DNA of 64,000 nt from CBDBBY01 sp965205055 (GCA_965205055.1 OZ242030.1:434001-498000); one strand, 5' to 3'. Shown: positions 1 through 9,620, counted from the first letter of the stretch. Notes: generated by a model from the sequence alone, not told the origin. Program-made: numbers and translations.

Positions 1-2
1 GG

Positions 3-1493
3 CAGCAGAACGAGATCGCGACTTCGATCTTGAAGGAAATCCAGGATCGGCTCGGCTTTCTGGTGAACGTGGGTCTAGAGTATTTGACGCTCGCCAGAAA
101 GGCGGGAACGCTTTCCGGCGGCGAAAGCCAGCGGATCCGACTGGCCAGCCAGATCGGATCAGGGCTTTCGGGCGTGCTGTATGTGCTTGACGAACCCTCG
201 ATCGGGCTTCATCAGCGCGACAACAAGCGACTGCTCGACACGCTCAAGAACTTGCGGGACCAAGGCAATTCCGTCGTCGTAGTCGAGCACGACGAGGAAG
301 CGATCCGAGAAGCCGATTTCGTTCTGGACATGGGGCCGGGGGCCGGCGTGCACGGGGGAGGCGTCGTGGCTTGCGGGACTCCGCAAATGATTGCCGCGGA
401 CAAGCATTCGTTGACCGGCCAATATTTGAGCGGGGCAAAGTCGATTGATGCCGACAGGGCGAGGCGACCGGGCAACGGAACGGGCATCAAGGTGATCGGC
501 GCTTGCGGGAACAACCTGAAAGACATCGAAGTTGAAGTTCCATTGGGCAAATTCGTTTGCGTGACGGGGGTTTCGGGCAGCGGCAAATCGACTTTGGTGT
601 TCAATACGCTTTTGAAGAACGCCCACGACATCCGAAGCAGCTATTTCGCCAAAGCGGAAAACTGCAAGGCCGTCGAAGGGATGCAGAAGGTAGACAAAGT
701 CATAGACATCAATCAGAAGCCCATCGGCCGAACTCCCCGTTCGAACCCGGCCACGTATGTCGATGCGTTCACGCCGATTCGCAACTGGTTTGCCGAAATG
801 CCGGAGTCAAAGCAGCGCGGGTACCAGCCGGGCCGGTTCTCATTCAATGTGCGGGGAGGGCGGTGCGAAGCGTGCCAGGGCGACGGAGTGAAGAAAATCT
901 CAATGCATTTCCTGTCGGATGTGTACGTCCTTTGCGAGAGCTGCAAAGGAAAGCGCTACAACCGGGAAACTCTGGAAATCGAGTTCAAAGGAAAAAACAT
1001 TGCGGACGTCTTGGACATGACCGTCGAAGAAGCCGAGCTGTTCTTCCGCGCGCTGCCGACGGTTCGGCCGAAGCTCCTGGCGTTGCTGGAGGTCGGTTTG
1101 GGATACATCAAGCTCGGCCAAAGGGCGACGACGCTGTCCGGCGGCGAAGCCCAGCGCGTCAAGCTTTCCAAGGAGCTGGCGAAACGGTCGACCGGCAACA
1201 CCTTGTACGTTCTGGATGAGCCGACGACAGGATTGCATTTCCACGACGTCGCGAAACTGCTCGATGTCCTCCATGCGCTGGTCGATCTCGGCAACACGGT
1301 CGTGGTCATCGAGCACAATCTGGACGTCATCAAGACGGCGGATTGGATCATCGACATGGGTCCGGAAGGCGGAGACCTGGGGGGCGAGGTTGTTGCCTGC
1401 GGGATTCCGGAGGATGTCGCTCAGTGCGTCAACAGCTACACGGGCCAATTCCTCGCGAAAATTCTTAGCCAGCCGAGAATTGCAGCGGAATAA
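3..1493 (+). CDS. uvrA: UvrABC excinuclease subunit A, C-terminal part (5' end outside window)
   Basis: UvrA is the damage-recognising ATPase dimer of nucleotide excision repair; it loads UvrB on lesions. The frame is open from the window edge, so the N-terminal half is missing. Visible in order: first ABC signature (LSGGESQRIRL) and Walker B (YVLDEPSIGLH); second Walker A (GVSGSGKS); the C-terminal zinc module with CxxC pairs (CEAC ... CESC); second signature (LSGGEAQRVKL) and Walker B (YVLDEPTTGLH). The C-terminus has the usual VACGxPEDV...SYTGQFL ending. It converges on mmsB with about 180 bases between. Confidence 0.97.
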   Translation, partial: QQNEIATSILKEIQDRLGFLVNVGLEYLTLARKAGTLSGGESQRIRLASQIGSGLSGVLYVLDEPSIGLHQRDNKRLLDTLKNLRDQGNSVVVVEHDEEAIREADFVLDMGPGAGVHGGGVVACGTPQMIAADKHSLTGQYLSGAKSIDADRARRPGNGTGIKVIGACGNNLKDIEVEVPLGKFVCVTGVSGSGKSTLVFNTLLKNAHDIRSSYFAKAENCKAVEGMQKVDKVIDINQKPIGRTPRSNPATYVDAFTPIRNWFAEMPESKQRGYQPGRFSFNVRGGRCEACQGDGVKKISMHFLSDVYVLCESCKGKRYNRETLEIEFKGKNIADVLDMTVEEAELFFRALPTVRPKLLALLEVGLGYIKLGQRATTLSGGEAQRVKLSKELAKRSTGNTLYVLDEPTTGLHFHDVAKLLDVLHALVDLGNTVVVIEHNLDVIKTADWIIDMGPEGGDLGGEVVACGIPEDVAQCVNSYTGQFLAKILSQPRIAAE

Positions 1494-1674
1494 AAGCAGC
1501 GAGAGGCATTCGATTCATGGTGCCGACCGCAAATTGGTCCGGCCTGGGCGCGTCCTGAAGTCTGAGCGGAACATGCTTGGCGGATCGCACCGGGATCGAA
1601 AGACGGGAAATCCTGTCGATCCGGCGGCGGATTGGTCTCGAGGAAATGCCGGAAAATCGTGATTCCACGAAAAG

Positions 1675-2559
1675 TTATTTCCCGCTTTCCAAGACAGAAT
1701 TCTTCGCCAGCACCTTCAAAACTGCGGAGAAATCCAATCCCGATCCGTTCTGTTCTTCGACAAATTTCCTGTAGAATTCGGTGGCGCAATTTCCGACCGG
1801 CGTGTCGACGCCACTGTCCCGGGCGGCGCTTTGGGCAAGGTGCAGATCCTTGAGCATCAGGTCGGAGGCGAATCCAGGCTTGTAGTCGTTGTCCGAAGGC
1901 GAATTCGGCCCGACGCCCGGAGCAGGGCAGTAGGCATTCATGCTCCAGCTGTATCCGGACGACTTCGACACGACTTCAAACAGCTTCTGCCGATCCAGCC
2001 CCAAAGCGTCCGCCAATGCGAAAGCTTCGCAGGAGACGATCATCGTCGCGCCCAATATCATGTTGTTGCACATCTTGGCTGCTTGGCCCGCGCCCGCGTT
2101 CCCGCAGTGCACGGCTTTGCTTCCCATGATCTCGAACAACGGCAGGACGAACCGGAACGCTTCGTCTGTTCCGCCGGCCATGAACGTCAAGTTGCCGCTC
2201 GTCGCGCCTGCGACGCCCCCGGAAACCGGCGCATCCACGAATTTCAATCCCGCCGCCTCTGTTTTTTCCGCGACAGCGAGCGCGCTTGCCATGTCGACCG
2301 TGGAGCAGTCCACGAAAGTCGCACCGCGCCGCATGGCAGGGATGGTTTCGTCGGCGACGCTCCGCAGCGCGGTCCCGTTCGGAAGCATAGTGATGACGAT
2401 GTCATTGCTTTCCGCTGCGTCGGCGGCTGATTCCGCGGGATGCGCGCCGTCCGGATATCGTTGCGCGATGTCGAAGCACGTCACCGAGTAGCCTGCTTCA
2501 AGAAGGTTGGAGGCCATCGGGAACCCCATGTTTCCCAATCCGACAAATCCGATTTTCAC
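1675..2559 (-). CDS. mmsB: 3-hydroxyisobutyrate dehydrogenase
   Basis: NAD-dependent oxidation of 3-hydroxyisobutyrate to methylmalonate semialdehyde, the penultimate step of valine degradation. The N-terminus has the Rossmann loop GFVGLGNMG; then the family signature DAPVSGGVAGA near residue 120 and the catalytic lysine region GAGQAAKMCNN near 170. The start is taken as GTG at 2559: it is preceded by GGAGGG, it puts the Rossmann motif at the extreme N-terminus, and it overlaps the upstream hydrolase stop as GTGA, so translation is coupled. The resulting 294 aa fits the family. Last gene of the minus-strand valine operon. Confidence 0.94.
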   Translation of the reverse strand: MKIGFVGLGNMGFPMASNLLEAGYSVTCFDIAQRYPDGAHPAESAADAAESNDIVITMLPNGTALRSVADETIPAMRRGATFVDCSTVDMASALAVAEKTEAAGLKFVDAPVSGGVAGATSGNLTFMAGGTDEAFRFVLPLFEIMGSKAVHCGNAGAGQAAKMCNNMILGATMIVSCEAFALADALGLDRQKLFEVVSKSSGYSWSMNAYCPAPGVGPNSPSDNDYKPGFASDLMLKDLHLAQSAARDSGVDTPVGNCATEFYRKFVEEQNGSGLDFSAVLKVLAKNSVLESGK

Positions 2560-3602
2560 AGCGTTTCCCTCCAGACAATTTCGTCCTCCGGCAGCGGCGC
2601 CAACAGTTCCTCCACCGCCTTCGTCGGCACGTCCGCAATATTTTGAAATTTCCAACTCGGCTTGTTGTCCTTGTTGACGATTCGCGCGCGAATGCCCTCG
2701 ATGAAATCCGAATGCTCAAGCGAGCGGTGGGTGTATCGAAATTCGAGTTCAAGCGCTTCCTCGATGCCTTTCGTCATGCGCTGCATCCGGATGAGGTTGA
2801 ACGCGCACGCCATCGAAAGCGGAGAATTCCTTTGCATTTGCTTTCTGCAACTCTCTGCGAATTCGCCGCCGTCACTTTCCAAGGCGTGCGCGACGGCTGC
2901 GATTGACTCGGCGGACCAGACGGCGTCGATTTCGGCCTTCATGCGCCGAAGCTTGCCTTGAGGCGGCGCTTCCGAAGCGGAAACGACCGGCGCAGATTCG
3001 CCTTGATCGGCCAACTCTCCAATCAACTGTTCCCATCGCGAAGCAGGAACGAAATGGTCCGCGAAACCCGCGTAGATCGCGTCATCCGGTCCCATCCGTG
3101 TTCCTGTGACGCCCAGGAATTCCCCTGCGCGTCCGGGCGCATTGGCTAGAAGAAACGAGCCGCCCACATCAGGAACTAGTCCGATCCCGCACTCCGGCAT
3201 CGCGACCAAGCTTGATTCGCAAACGACACGGTGGCTCCCGTGGCAGCCGATTCCCACGCCGCCTCCCATCGTGTAGCCTTGCAAAAAGCTAATGATCGGC
3301 TTTCTCCAGTTCGCAATTTTGGCGTTCAGCATGTATTCGTCGCGCCAGAAGGATTGCCCGTATCCGAAATCGCCCTCGATGCCCCGGCCGTACATTTCCG
3401 CAATGTCGCCGCCGGAGCAAAATGCCCGTTCGCCCTCGGCGTCGATGATTGCGACCGCGACCGCAGGATCTTTTTCCCACTCATCGAGCGCGGCGCTTAT
3501 CTTTCGGCACATGTCGTAAGTAAGGGCGTTCAGCGCCTCAGGACGGCAAAGCGTGATTCTGCCGGCCTTGCCATCTCGGCGGATATTGATTTCCCGGCTC
3601 AT
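2556..3602 (-). CDS. 3-hydroxyisobutyryl-CoA hydrolase (enoyl-CoA hydratase/isomerase family)
   Basis: Hydrolyses 3-hydroxyisobutyryl-CoA to 3-hydroxyisobutyrate and CoA in valine catabolism. A 348-aa crotonase-fold protein of the longer hydrolase type (ECH_2). Visible: N-terminal RPEALNALT; oxyanion-hole segment FCSGGDIAEMYG near residue 62; second oxyanion segment with GGGVGIGCHGSHRV near 112; PECGIGLVPDVGGS near 135, where the Glu and Asp match the hydrolase catalytic residues. Its ATG overlaps the stop of the upstream acyl-CoA dehydrogenase (ATGA) and its stop overlaps the mmsB start, so the three genes are translationally coupled. The operon supports the hydrolase reading over a plain enoyl-CoA hydratase. 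Confidence 0.88.
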   Translation of the reverse strand: MSREINIRRDGKAGRITLCRPEALNALTYDMCRKISAALDEWEKDPAVAVAIIDAEGERAFCSGGDIAEMYGRGIEGDFGYGQSFWRDEYMLNAKIANWRKPIISFLQGYTMGGGVGIGCHGSHRVVCESSLVAMPECGIGLVPDVGGSFLLANAPGRAGEFLGVTGTRMGPDDAIYAGFADHFVPASRWEQLIGELADQGESAPVVSASEAPPQGKLRRMKAEIDAVWSAESIAAVAHALESDGGEFAESCRKQMQRNSPLSMACAFNLIRMQRMTKGIEEALELEFRYTHRSLEHSDFIEGIRARIVNKDNKPSWKFQNIADVPTKAVEELLAPLPEDEIVWRETL

Positions 3603-4744
3603 CGCTTTTCCGCAAGCAGGCTGCGCGCGACGATCAGCCGCATGATTTCGTTCGTCCCTTCAAGAATCTGATGGACCCGCAGATCCCGGACGATTTTCTC
3701 TATCCCGAAGTCCGCAAGGTATCCGTATCCTCCGTGAAGCTGGAGGCATTCATTCGCCGCCTTCCATCCGGCGTCCGTCGCGAAGCGCTTGGCCATCGCG
3801 CAATGGACGGTCGTATCCGGCGCTTCCGAATCATATTTGCGAGCCGCTTCTGCGAGCAATGCCCGCGCGGCCGAAAGCTCGGTCCCGATATCCGCGACGC
3901 GGAACGACAGAGCCTGGAACTTGTCCAATGTCCGGCCGAACGCCTCTCGATCCGCCATGTAATCCAAGGCCTTTTCCAATGCCGCTTGAGCGCCGCCGAT
4001 CGAGCACGCGGCGATATTGAGGCGTCCGCCGTCGAGAGCGGAAAGCGCATACTTGAAGCCCATGCCTTCTTCGCCGAGCAGATTTTCGCTTGGGACCCGG
4101 CAATCATCCATCTGGACTTGGCGCGTCGGCTGGGCGCGCCATCCCATTTTGTCTTCCAGCTTCCCGAACGAAAGCCCCGGCGTATCGGAATCGACGAGAA
4201 TCGCTGAGATTCCGTCAGGTCCGTCGCCGCCCGTCCTGCACATCACTATGTAGGCGTCGGAGTACCCGCCGCCCGAAATGAACGATTTCGTGCCGTTCAG
4301 CATCCAGCCTTCATTGGTTTTTTTCGCCCGCGTCTTCAATGCAGCCGCATCTGAGCCGGATCCTGGTTCCGTCAGACAATATGAGAGGATCGAATCCATT
4401 GAAATCGCCGAAGGCAGCAATCGCTCCTTGAGAGGCGCGCCGCCGTAGGCGTCCACCATGGAAACGCACATGTTGTGGATCGAAATGAATGCCGCAACCG
4501 ACGGGCATGAGCGGGCCAACGCCTCGAATATGTGCGTCGAGTCCAATCGAGACAGTGCCGACCCGCCGAATTGATCGCCAGCGTTCAGACCACCGAAGCC
4601 AAGCGCTCCCGCTTCGGGCCAAAGTTCGCGCGGTATGCAGCCTTCCTTTTCCCAAGCCAGAGCATTCGGCGCGATATTCTCCTCGCCGAACGCCTTGGCC
4701 ATATCGAACATGGCGCGCTGGTCTTCATTCATGTCGGGTTCCAT
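3599..4744 (-). CDS. Acyl-CoA dehydrogenase, probably isobutyryl-CoA dehydrogenase
   Basis: FAD-dependent alpha,beta-dehydrogenation of an acyl-CoA; the neighbours imply isobutyryl-CoA to methacrylyl-CoA. Visible: CLTEPGSGSDAA (family signature 1), the FAD loop SFISGGGYSDAY, and the C-terminal QLHGGYGYL and HQILEGTNEIMR, the latter carrying the expected catalytic Glu. The start at 4744 is preceded by GGGAGG at good spacing and gives 381 aa, usual for the family; an in-frame extension to 4849 has no such site. No separate enoyl-CoA hydratase is seen nearby, so the methacrylyl-CoA hydratase step must be supplied elsewhere. Confidence 0.92.
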   Translation of the reverse strand: MEPDMNEDQRAMFDMAKAFGEENIAPNALAWEKEGCIPRELWPEAGALGFGGLNAGDQFGGSALSRLDSTHIFEALARSCPSVAAFISIHNMCVSMVDAYGGAPLKERLLPSAISMDSILSYCLTEPGSGSDAAALKTRAKKTNEGWMLNGTKSFISGGGYSDAYIVMCRTGGDGPDGISAILVDSDTPGLSFGKLEDKMGWRAQPTRQVQMDDCRVPSENLLGEEGMGFKYALSALDGGRLNIAACSIGGAQAALEKALDYMADREAFGRTLDKFQALSFRVADIGTELSAARALLAEAARKYDSEAPDTTVHCAMAKRFATDAGWKAANECLQLHGGYGYLADFGIEKIVRDLRVHQILEGTNEIMRLIVARSLLAEKR

Positions 4745-4917
4745 CGAATGCCTCCCAAGCATAAGGTCTTCAATCCCGCATCCGGTCGAGAACAGCGAAC
4801 CGTCCAAGCCTCGATGCAACCGCCGAGCGGAATTTCTTGCCGCTCGCAAAAAGCAAATTCGGCACGTTCAGGGTGCTGAGTCGATCGCCGAGCTTTACCG
4901 CTGCAGGATTCGGGAAT

Positions 4918-6417
4918 TCATTCCATTTGCGCGAAGTTGAGCACGGCGCCTTCCTTGATTCCGGACGGCCAGCGCGACGTGACGGTCTTCGTTCGCGTAT
5001 AGAACCTGAACGCGTCCGGTCCATGCTGATTCAGATCGCCGAATGCCGATTTTTTCCATCCTCCGAATGTGTGGTAGGCTAGGGGCACCGGGATGGGAAC
5101 ATTGATGCCGACCATTCCGATGTTGATCCTGCTTGCGAAGTCCCTCGCCGTGTCGCCGTCGCGCGTGAATATCGCCACTCCGTTGCCGAACTCGTGGTTC
5201 ATCGCAAGACCCAAGGCGGCTTCGTATGATTCGGCGCGCACCGTTGACAGCACAGGTCCGAAGATCTCCGTCCTGTAGATGTCCATATCCGGGCGAACCT
5301 GGTCGAACAGATGCGGACCGACGAAGAAGCCGTTCTCGTACCCCTGCAGCTTGAAGTCGCGGCCATCGACGACGAGATCCGCCCCTTGCTCCAAGCCCGT
5401 TTCGATCAGCCCGAGAACCCGTTTCTGAGCTTCACCGGTAACAAGCGGCCCGTAATCCATGTCATCGCCGCTGGTGTAGGGTCCGATTTTGAGCTTTTCG
5501 ACTCGCGGCGCGAGACGCTCGATGAGCGCGTCGGCCGTTTTGTCGCCGACAGGCACAGCCACGGAAACGGCCATGCATCGTTCTCCGGCGGCGCCGTAGC
5601 CTGAGCCGACAAGCGCGTCGGCGGCCTGGTCCATATCCGCGTCAGGCATGACGATCATGTGATTTTTCGCGCCGCCGAAGCACTGGACGCGTTTCCCGTT
5701 GGCGCATCCCCGCGAGTAGATATACTGCGCGATCGGCGTCGAGCCGACGAAACCCATGGCGCCGACGTCCGGATGGTCGAGAAGAGCATCGACGGCTTCC
5801 TTGTCCCCGTGCACGACTTGCAGAATGCCTTCGGGAAGGCCCGCTTCAAGCATCAATTCAGCCAGCATGACCGGAACGGAGGGATCTCTTTCCGACGGCT
5901 TGAGGATGAACGCGTTTCCGCAAGCGACCGCAGGAGCGAACTTCCACATCGGTATCATCGCCGGAAAATTGAACGGCGTAATTCCTGCGACCACCCCGAC
6001 AGGCTGGCGCATTGAATACATGTCGATGCCCCGACCCGCGCTTTCCGAGAACTCGCCCTTCAGAAAATGCGGGGCGCCGATGCAGAATTCCGCAACTTCC
6101 AAGCCCCTCTGAACATCGCCTTTGGCGTCGGGCAGCGTCTTGCCGTGCTCGCTCGACAGCCTTTCGGCCAGCTTGTCCATGTCGCGGTTCAGCAACCGCA
6201 CGAATTCCATCAGCACGCGGCCGCGCCGCTGCGGATTCGTGGCCGCCCATTTCGGCTGGGCGGCAAGCGCGCCCCTGACTGCCGCATCAACCTCTCCCGC
6301 GTTTGCGAACGGGACCCGCGCTTGCACCTCGCCGGTGGCGGGGTTGAACACGTCTCCGAATCGCCCTGATGTTCCTGCCGTTTCGCGTCCATTCAAGAAA
6401 TGCGGAATTTCCTTCAT
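4918..6417 (-). CDS. mmsA: CoA-acylating methylmalonate-semialdehyde dehydrogenase
   Basis: Converts methylmalonate semialdehyde, NAD and CoA to propionyl-CoA, the last committed step of valine catabolism. ALDH fold: ITPFNFPAMIPMW and FILKPSERDPS in the cofactor domain, GFVGSTPIAQYIY, FGGAKNHM and the nucleophile loop GERCMA (Cys near residue 285). FGGAKNH in place of the FELGGK seen in ordinary ALDHs is typical of MmsA. The start is ATG 6417, six bases after GGGAGG; a GTG two codons upstream lies inside that site. About 170 bases separate it from the dehydrogenase gene. First gene of the minus-strand valine operon, divergent from the CBS gene. Confidence 0.95.
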   Translation of the reverse strand: MKEIPHFLNGRETAGTSGRFGDVFNPATGEVQARVPFANAGEVDAAVRGALAAQPKWAATNPQRRGRVLMEFVRLLNRDMDKLAERLSSEHGKTLPDAKGDVQRGLEVAEFCIGAPHFLKGEFSESAGRGIDMYSMRQPVGVVAGITPFNFPAMIPMWKFAPAVACGNAFILKPSERDPSVPVMLAELMLEAGLPEGILQVVHGDKEAVDALLDHPDVGAMGFVGSTPIAQYIYSRGCANGKRVQCFGGAKNHMIVMPDADMDQAADALVGSGYGAAGERCMAVSVAVPVGDKTADALIERLAPRVEKLKIGPYTSGDDMDYGPLVTGEAQKRVLGLIETGLEQGADLVVDGRDFKLQGYENGFFVGPHLFDQVRPDMDIYRTEIFGPVLSTVRAESYEAALGLAMNHEFGNGVAIFTRDGDTARDFASRINIGMVGINVPIPVPLAYHTFGGWKKSAFGDLNQHGPDAFRFYTRTKTVTSRWPSGIKEGAVLNFAQME

Positions 6418-6715
6418 CTTCACCTCCCTGCGAGTGGTATTTTCCAGATTGCGATGCGACTGAGCAATTCAAGTATCGACAGCCGCCATTTGGCGCAACC
6501 AAGTTGTCAAATTTTCGTTCAGACGGACATTCGACCGCGAAGCGGGCTAAGTGGGCTCCGGGCCTGAATTCGTCTTCGCCATGCGCGCGACTCTCCGATC
6601 ATGGCCGAGGCCGCCATTCAATTGATTAATGACATTCGAATATCGGACTGTTACGATCCGGCAAGGACAAGCGGCTTATGCTTTTCGGGCAAACGAAGCT
6701 GGAGGAATCGAAACC

Positions 6716-7150
6716 ATGTTGATCAAGCAGATACTCAATTCGAAACCGAACACGCAAGTTTTGACGATCGGTCCGGATTCAACAGTGTCGGATGCCGCGA
6801 AAATATTGTCGGAAAAGCGCATCGGCGCGCTTGTGGTCACGGCTGGCGGACCGCAAGCCTTGGGAATCATCTCGGAGCGCGACATCGTGCGGGAACTCGG
6901 CCGAAGCGGCACCGGCTGCCTGAAGAAAAACGTCGAACAACTCATGAGCCGCGCCGTTGTCACCTGCACGGAGGACGAATCGGCGGATCAAGCCTTGTCC
7001 AAAATGACGGAAGGCCGATTTCGGCATCTTCCAGTCGTCAAGGACGGCAACATGATCGGGTTCATCTCCATCGGCGACGTCGTCAAGGCTCGACTATTGG
7101 ACCTGAGCATGGAAAAAGAAGCTCTTGAAGGAATGATTATGGGCCATTAA
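6716..7150 (+). CDS. CBS-domain pair protein
   Basis: A 144-aa protein made almost entirely of two CBS motifs, which together form a Bateman module binding adenine nucleotides. CBS1 covers about residues 8-65 (VLTIGPDSTVSDAAKIL ... GIISERDIVRELG) and CBS2 about 75-130 (AVVTCTEDESADQALSKM ... GFISIGDVVKARL). Stand-alone proteins of this type are common in alphaproteobacteria; the partner is not evident here. The start is ATG 6716, ten bases after GGAGGA; a longer upstream extension is not supported. coaD follows after about 90 bases. Confidence 0.88.
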   Translation: MLIKQILNSKPNTQVLTIGPDSTVSDAAKILSEKRIGALVVTAGGPQALGIISERDIVRELGRSGTGCLKKNVEQLMSRAVVTCTEDESADQALSKMTEGRFRHLPVVKDGNMIGFISIGDVVKARLLDLSMEKEALEGMIMGH

Positions 7151-7242
7151 GGCCAGACCCGACCTTGAAGCGGAGCGTTTGCCGTAAATTCGGCAGTCCG
7201 CCCGCGAGGTCTCTGCAACTTAACCAGCGAGTCGAAACGCCA

Positions 7243-7746
7243 ATGCGAGTAGGCCTTTATCCGGGTACGTTTGATCCGCTGACGTACGGACACTTGGACA
7301 TAATGCGAAGGGCGTGCTCACTTGTCGATCACTTGGTCGTGGGCATCGCAATAAACAAGGACAAAGCTCCGACGTTCAGCTTGGAAGAGCGGGTGGAAAT
7401 GGTGGAGTCTGAATCGGCGGCTCTGAAAGAGGCGACCGGCGTCAACATCGTGCCGCATCCGTTCGAGAATCTTTTGATTGAATGCGCAAGAGAAGTTGGT
7501 GCAACCGTGATCATACGCGGTCTCAGAGCGGTTTCAGATTTCGAGTACGAATTTCAAATGGTCGGCATGAACCGTGCGCTGGATTCGAATGTCGAAACGG
7601 TATTCCTGATGGCCGACGTCAAGAATCAGTCGATCGCGTCGAAATTGGTTAAGGAAATCGCCCGCATGGGCGGGGACGTGTCCAACTTCGTTCCTCAATC
7701 GACGAAAGTCGCGCTGGAAGAGAAGTTTCGCGTCCGCCGCCCGTGA
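7243..7746 (+). CDS. coaD: Pantetheine-phosphate adenylyltransferase
   Basis: Transfers AMP from ATP to 4'-phosphopantetheine to make dephospho-CoA. The sequence begins with the nucleotidyltransferase signature YPGTFDPLTYGH (TxGH motif) at residues 5-16. RGLRAVSDFEYEFQM near 90 and IASKLVKEIARMGGDVSNFVP near 130 are the expected substrate-site segments. Starting at ATG 7243 gives 167 aa and puts the signature at the N-terminus as in the family; the open frame runs further upstream but that part is not conserved-looking. The cyclophilin gene follows after about 115 bases. Confidence 0.96.
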   Translation: MRVGLYPGTFDPLTYGHLDIMRRACSLVDHLVVGIAINKDKAPTFSLEERVEMVESESAALKEATGVNIVPHPFENLLIECAREVGATVIIRGLRAVSDFEYEFQMVGMNRALDSNVETVFLMADVKNQSIASKLVKEIARMGGDVSNFVPQSTKVALEEKFRVRRP

Positions 7747-7861
7747 AATTGGAACCGGCTGCGGAGCTTTGCGGCGACGCAGCCGAATGAGCGGCCCAAT
7801 GTGTCAATTGAACTGCAATGAACGCCCGAATCGTCAATGGGCGTAGAAGGGGAAATCTTGA

Positions 7862-8437
7862 ATGAAACTGCTGAAATCCGCGGCTGTAGCGCTTGCGACA
7901 ATCTCAAGTGCAGCGACCGCAGCCGAGGACGAAAACGTGCTGGTGCTTGAGGTTGGAGGCGAAGCCAGCGGGACCATCGAAATTGAGTTGTTGCCCGAAT
8001 TGGCGCCGAACCACGTGGATCGGATCAAAACGCTGACTCGCGACGGCGAGCTCGACGGAATCGTGTTCCACAGGGTTATCGAAGGCTTCATGGCACAGAC
8101 CGGCGATGTCGAGTTTGGAAGACGAGGGGGAGCGAATCTCCACCGAGCCGGGACGGGCGGCTCTTCGATGCCGGATCTCAAAGCAGAGTTTTCGGACGAG
8201 CCCTTCGCCAGAGGCGTGGTCGGGATGGCGCGCGCGCAGAGTCCGGACAGCGCGAATTCCCAGTTCTTCATAATGTTTGCGGATGGAATGTTTCTCAATG
8301 GACAGTACACTGTCTTCGGGCGCGTGATATCGGGAATGGAAGCCGTGGATGGAATCAAGAAGGGGAACCCCCAACGCAACGGTTCCGTCGACGATCCCGA
8401 TTATATTGTGCGTGCGCAAATGAAGGCTGACATGTGA
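7862..8437 (+). CDS. Periplasmic cyclophilin-type peptidyl-prolyl cis-trans isomerase
   Basis: A 191-aa cyclophilin that isomerises proline peptide bonds. The first ~20 residues look like a cleavable signal peptide (MKLLKSAAVALATISSAATA), placing it in the periplasm. The core shows DGIVFHRVIEGFMAQTGD (active-site FHR) near residue 60, GVVGMARAQSPDSANSQFFI near 115 and NGQYTVFGRVISGMEAVD near 145, all hallmark cyclophilin blocks. RBS AGAAGGGG precedes the ATG. The DUF3179 gene begins one base after its stop, so the two are probably co-transcribed. Confidence 0.95.
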   Translation: MKLLKSAAVALATISSAATAAEDENVLVLEVGGEASGTIEIELLPELAPNHVDRIKTLTRDGELDGIVFHRVIEGFMAQTGDVEFGRRGGANLHRAGTGGSSMPDLKAEFSDEPFARGVVGMARAQSPDSANSQFFIMFADGMFLNGQYTVFGRVISGMEAVDGIKKGNPQRNGSVDDPDYIVRAQMKADM

Positions 8438-8438
8438 A

Positions 8439-9455
8439 ATGTCCGCTCCGTTGTTCGCCATCCTGTTTCGTCAATCCGGAACAGCCATGCTTGCAAGGTT
8501 GCTGATCGCATTCTTCTCGATCGTATCCGCTGCAGTTTCTGCAAATGCGGATCCCGCGAAATGGCGATCGGAATGGCCGCGGACTGATTTTTCCATCTAC
8601 TCGGTGGACCTCTCGGAGATCATGTCCGGAGGTCCGCCGAAAGATGGAATCCCTGCGTTGATAGATCCTGACTTCATCGCAGCGGAAACTGAAACGCGGT
8701 TGTCGCCAAGAGAACCGGTTATGACGTTGGAATTGGGAGACTCCGCTCCGCGCGCATATCCGATTCGATATCTGCTCTGGCACGAAATCGTGAATGACAT
8801 CGTCGAAGGCGTGCCGGTTGCCGTGACCTATTGTCCGCTTTGCAATTCAGGGGTGTTTTTTGATCGCAGGATCGGCGGCGAAACACTGACTTTCGGAGTG
8901 TCGGGAAAGTTGCGCAGATCCGATATGGTGATGTACGACCGCGAGTCGGAGAGCTGGTGGCAGCAAGCCGTCGGCGAGGCCATCGTCGGAAGCCGAACCG
9001 GCGAGAAATTGACGACCCTTCCCGGCTGGCTCGAGAGCTGGTCCGATTTCGCTGAGAGAAACCCGGACGGGCTTGTAATGGACGAGCCAAGCTATCCCCG
9101 CCGATACGGATACAACCCTTACGTCGGGTACGATACGTCTTCTTTCCCTTTTCTGTATTCCGGTGAGTCGCCGCCGTTCGACATTTCTCCGCTTGCGCGC
9201 GTGGTGCGGGTGGGAAACCGGGCTTGGCTTTTTGAAAGACTCAAGGAGGCTGGGGAACATACCGAGTACGGGGTGAGCTTCACTTGGACAGAAGGGCAAG
9301 CCTCTCCTCTGGACACGAGACTCGTCGGCGAAGGGCGAGATGTCGGCACGGTCCGCGTCCGCGATGCGGGAACCGGCGAAGACCTTCCGCACGATGTGAT
9401 GTTCGCATTCGCGTTTCATGCATTCTATCCCGACGGCGAGTGGGTTCTCGAGTAG
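8439..9455 (+). CDS. DUF3179-family exported protein
   Basis: 338 aa with an N-terminal hydrophobic segment. A second ATG at 8487 would give a cleaner signal peptide (MLARLLIAFFSIVSAAVSANA), so the true start may be there. The body has the DUF3179 hallmarks: a conserved HEIVNDIVEGVPVAVTYCPLC segment in which the VTYCPLCNSG loop carries two cysteines, followed by FGVSGKLRRSDMVMYDRES and SWWQQAVGEAIVG. Members are widespread in marine bacteria; as far as I know no biochemical function is established. It sits one base behind the cyclophilin gene, so both products may work in the cell envelope. Confidence 0.85.
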   Translation: MSAPLFAILFRQSGTAMLARLLIAFFSIVSAAVSANADPAKWRSEWPRTDFSIYSVDLSEIMSGGPPKDGIPALIDPDFIAAETETRLSPREPVMTLELGDSAPRAYPIRYLLWHEIVNDIVEGVPVAVTYCPLCNSGVFFDRRIGGETLTFGVSGKLRRSDMVMYDRESESWWQQAVGEAIVGSRTGEKLTTLPGWLESWSDFAERNPDGLVMDEPSYPRRYGYNPYVGYDTSSFPFLYSGESPPFDISPLARVVRVGNRAWLFERLKEAGEHTEYGVSFTWTEGQASPLDTRLVGEGRDVGTVRVRDAGTGEDLPHDVMFAFAFHAFYPDGEWVLE

Positions 9456-9620
9456 GCATCATGGCCGTGTTTCGCGCGACTGAACAGCCTACGCGTTAAT
9501 CCCGGATTTGCTTACAATTCATCATTCTCCATGCAGACGGCTGCGAAGTCGGCGCGAAGGAGGCATTCCGGCATGGAGTCGGCGGCAAACCTCTTGACCG
9601 TTTCTCAACCGGACGCGCAT

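Noticed and set aside
735..760. tRNA-like GTTCGAACCC
   Set aside because: It lies inside the uvrA frame and no cloverleaf can be built around it.
1641..1674. Short hairpin TCGTG/CACGA after uvrA
   Set aside because: Five-base stem without a T-run; not convincing as a terminator.
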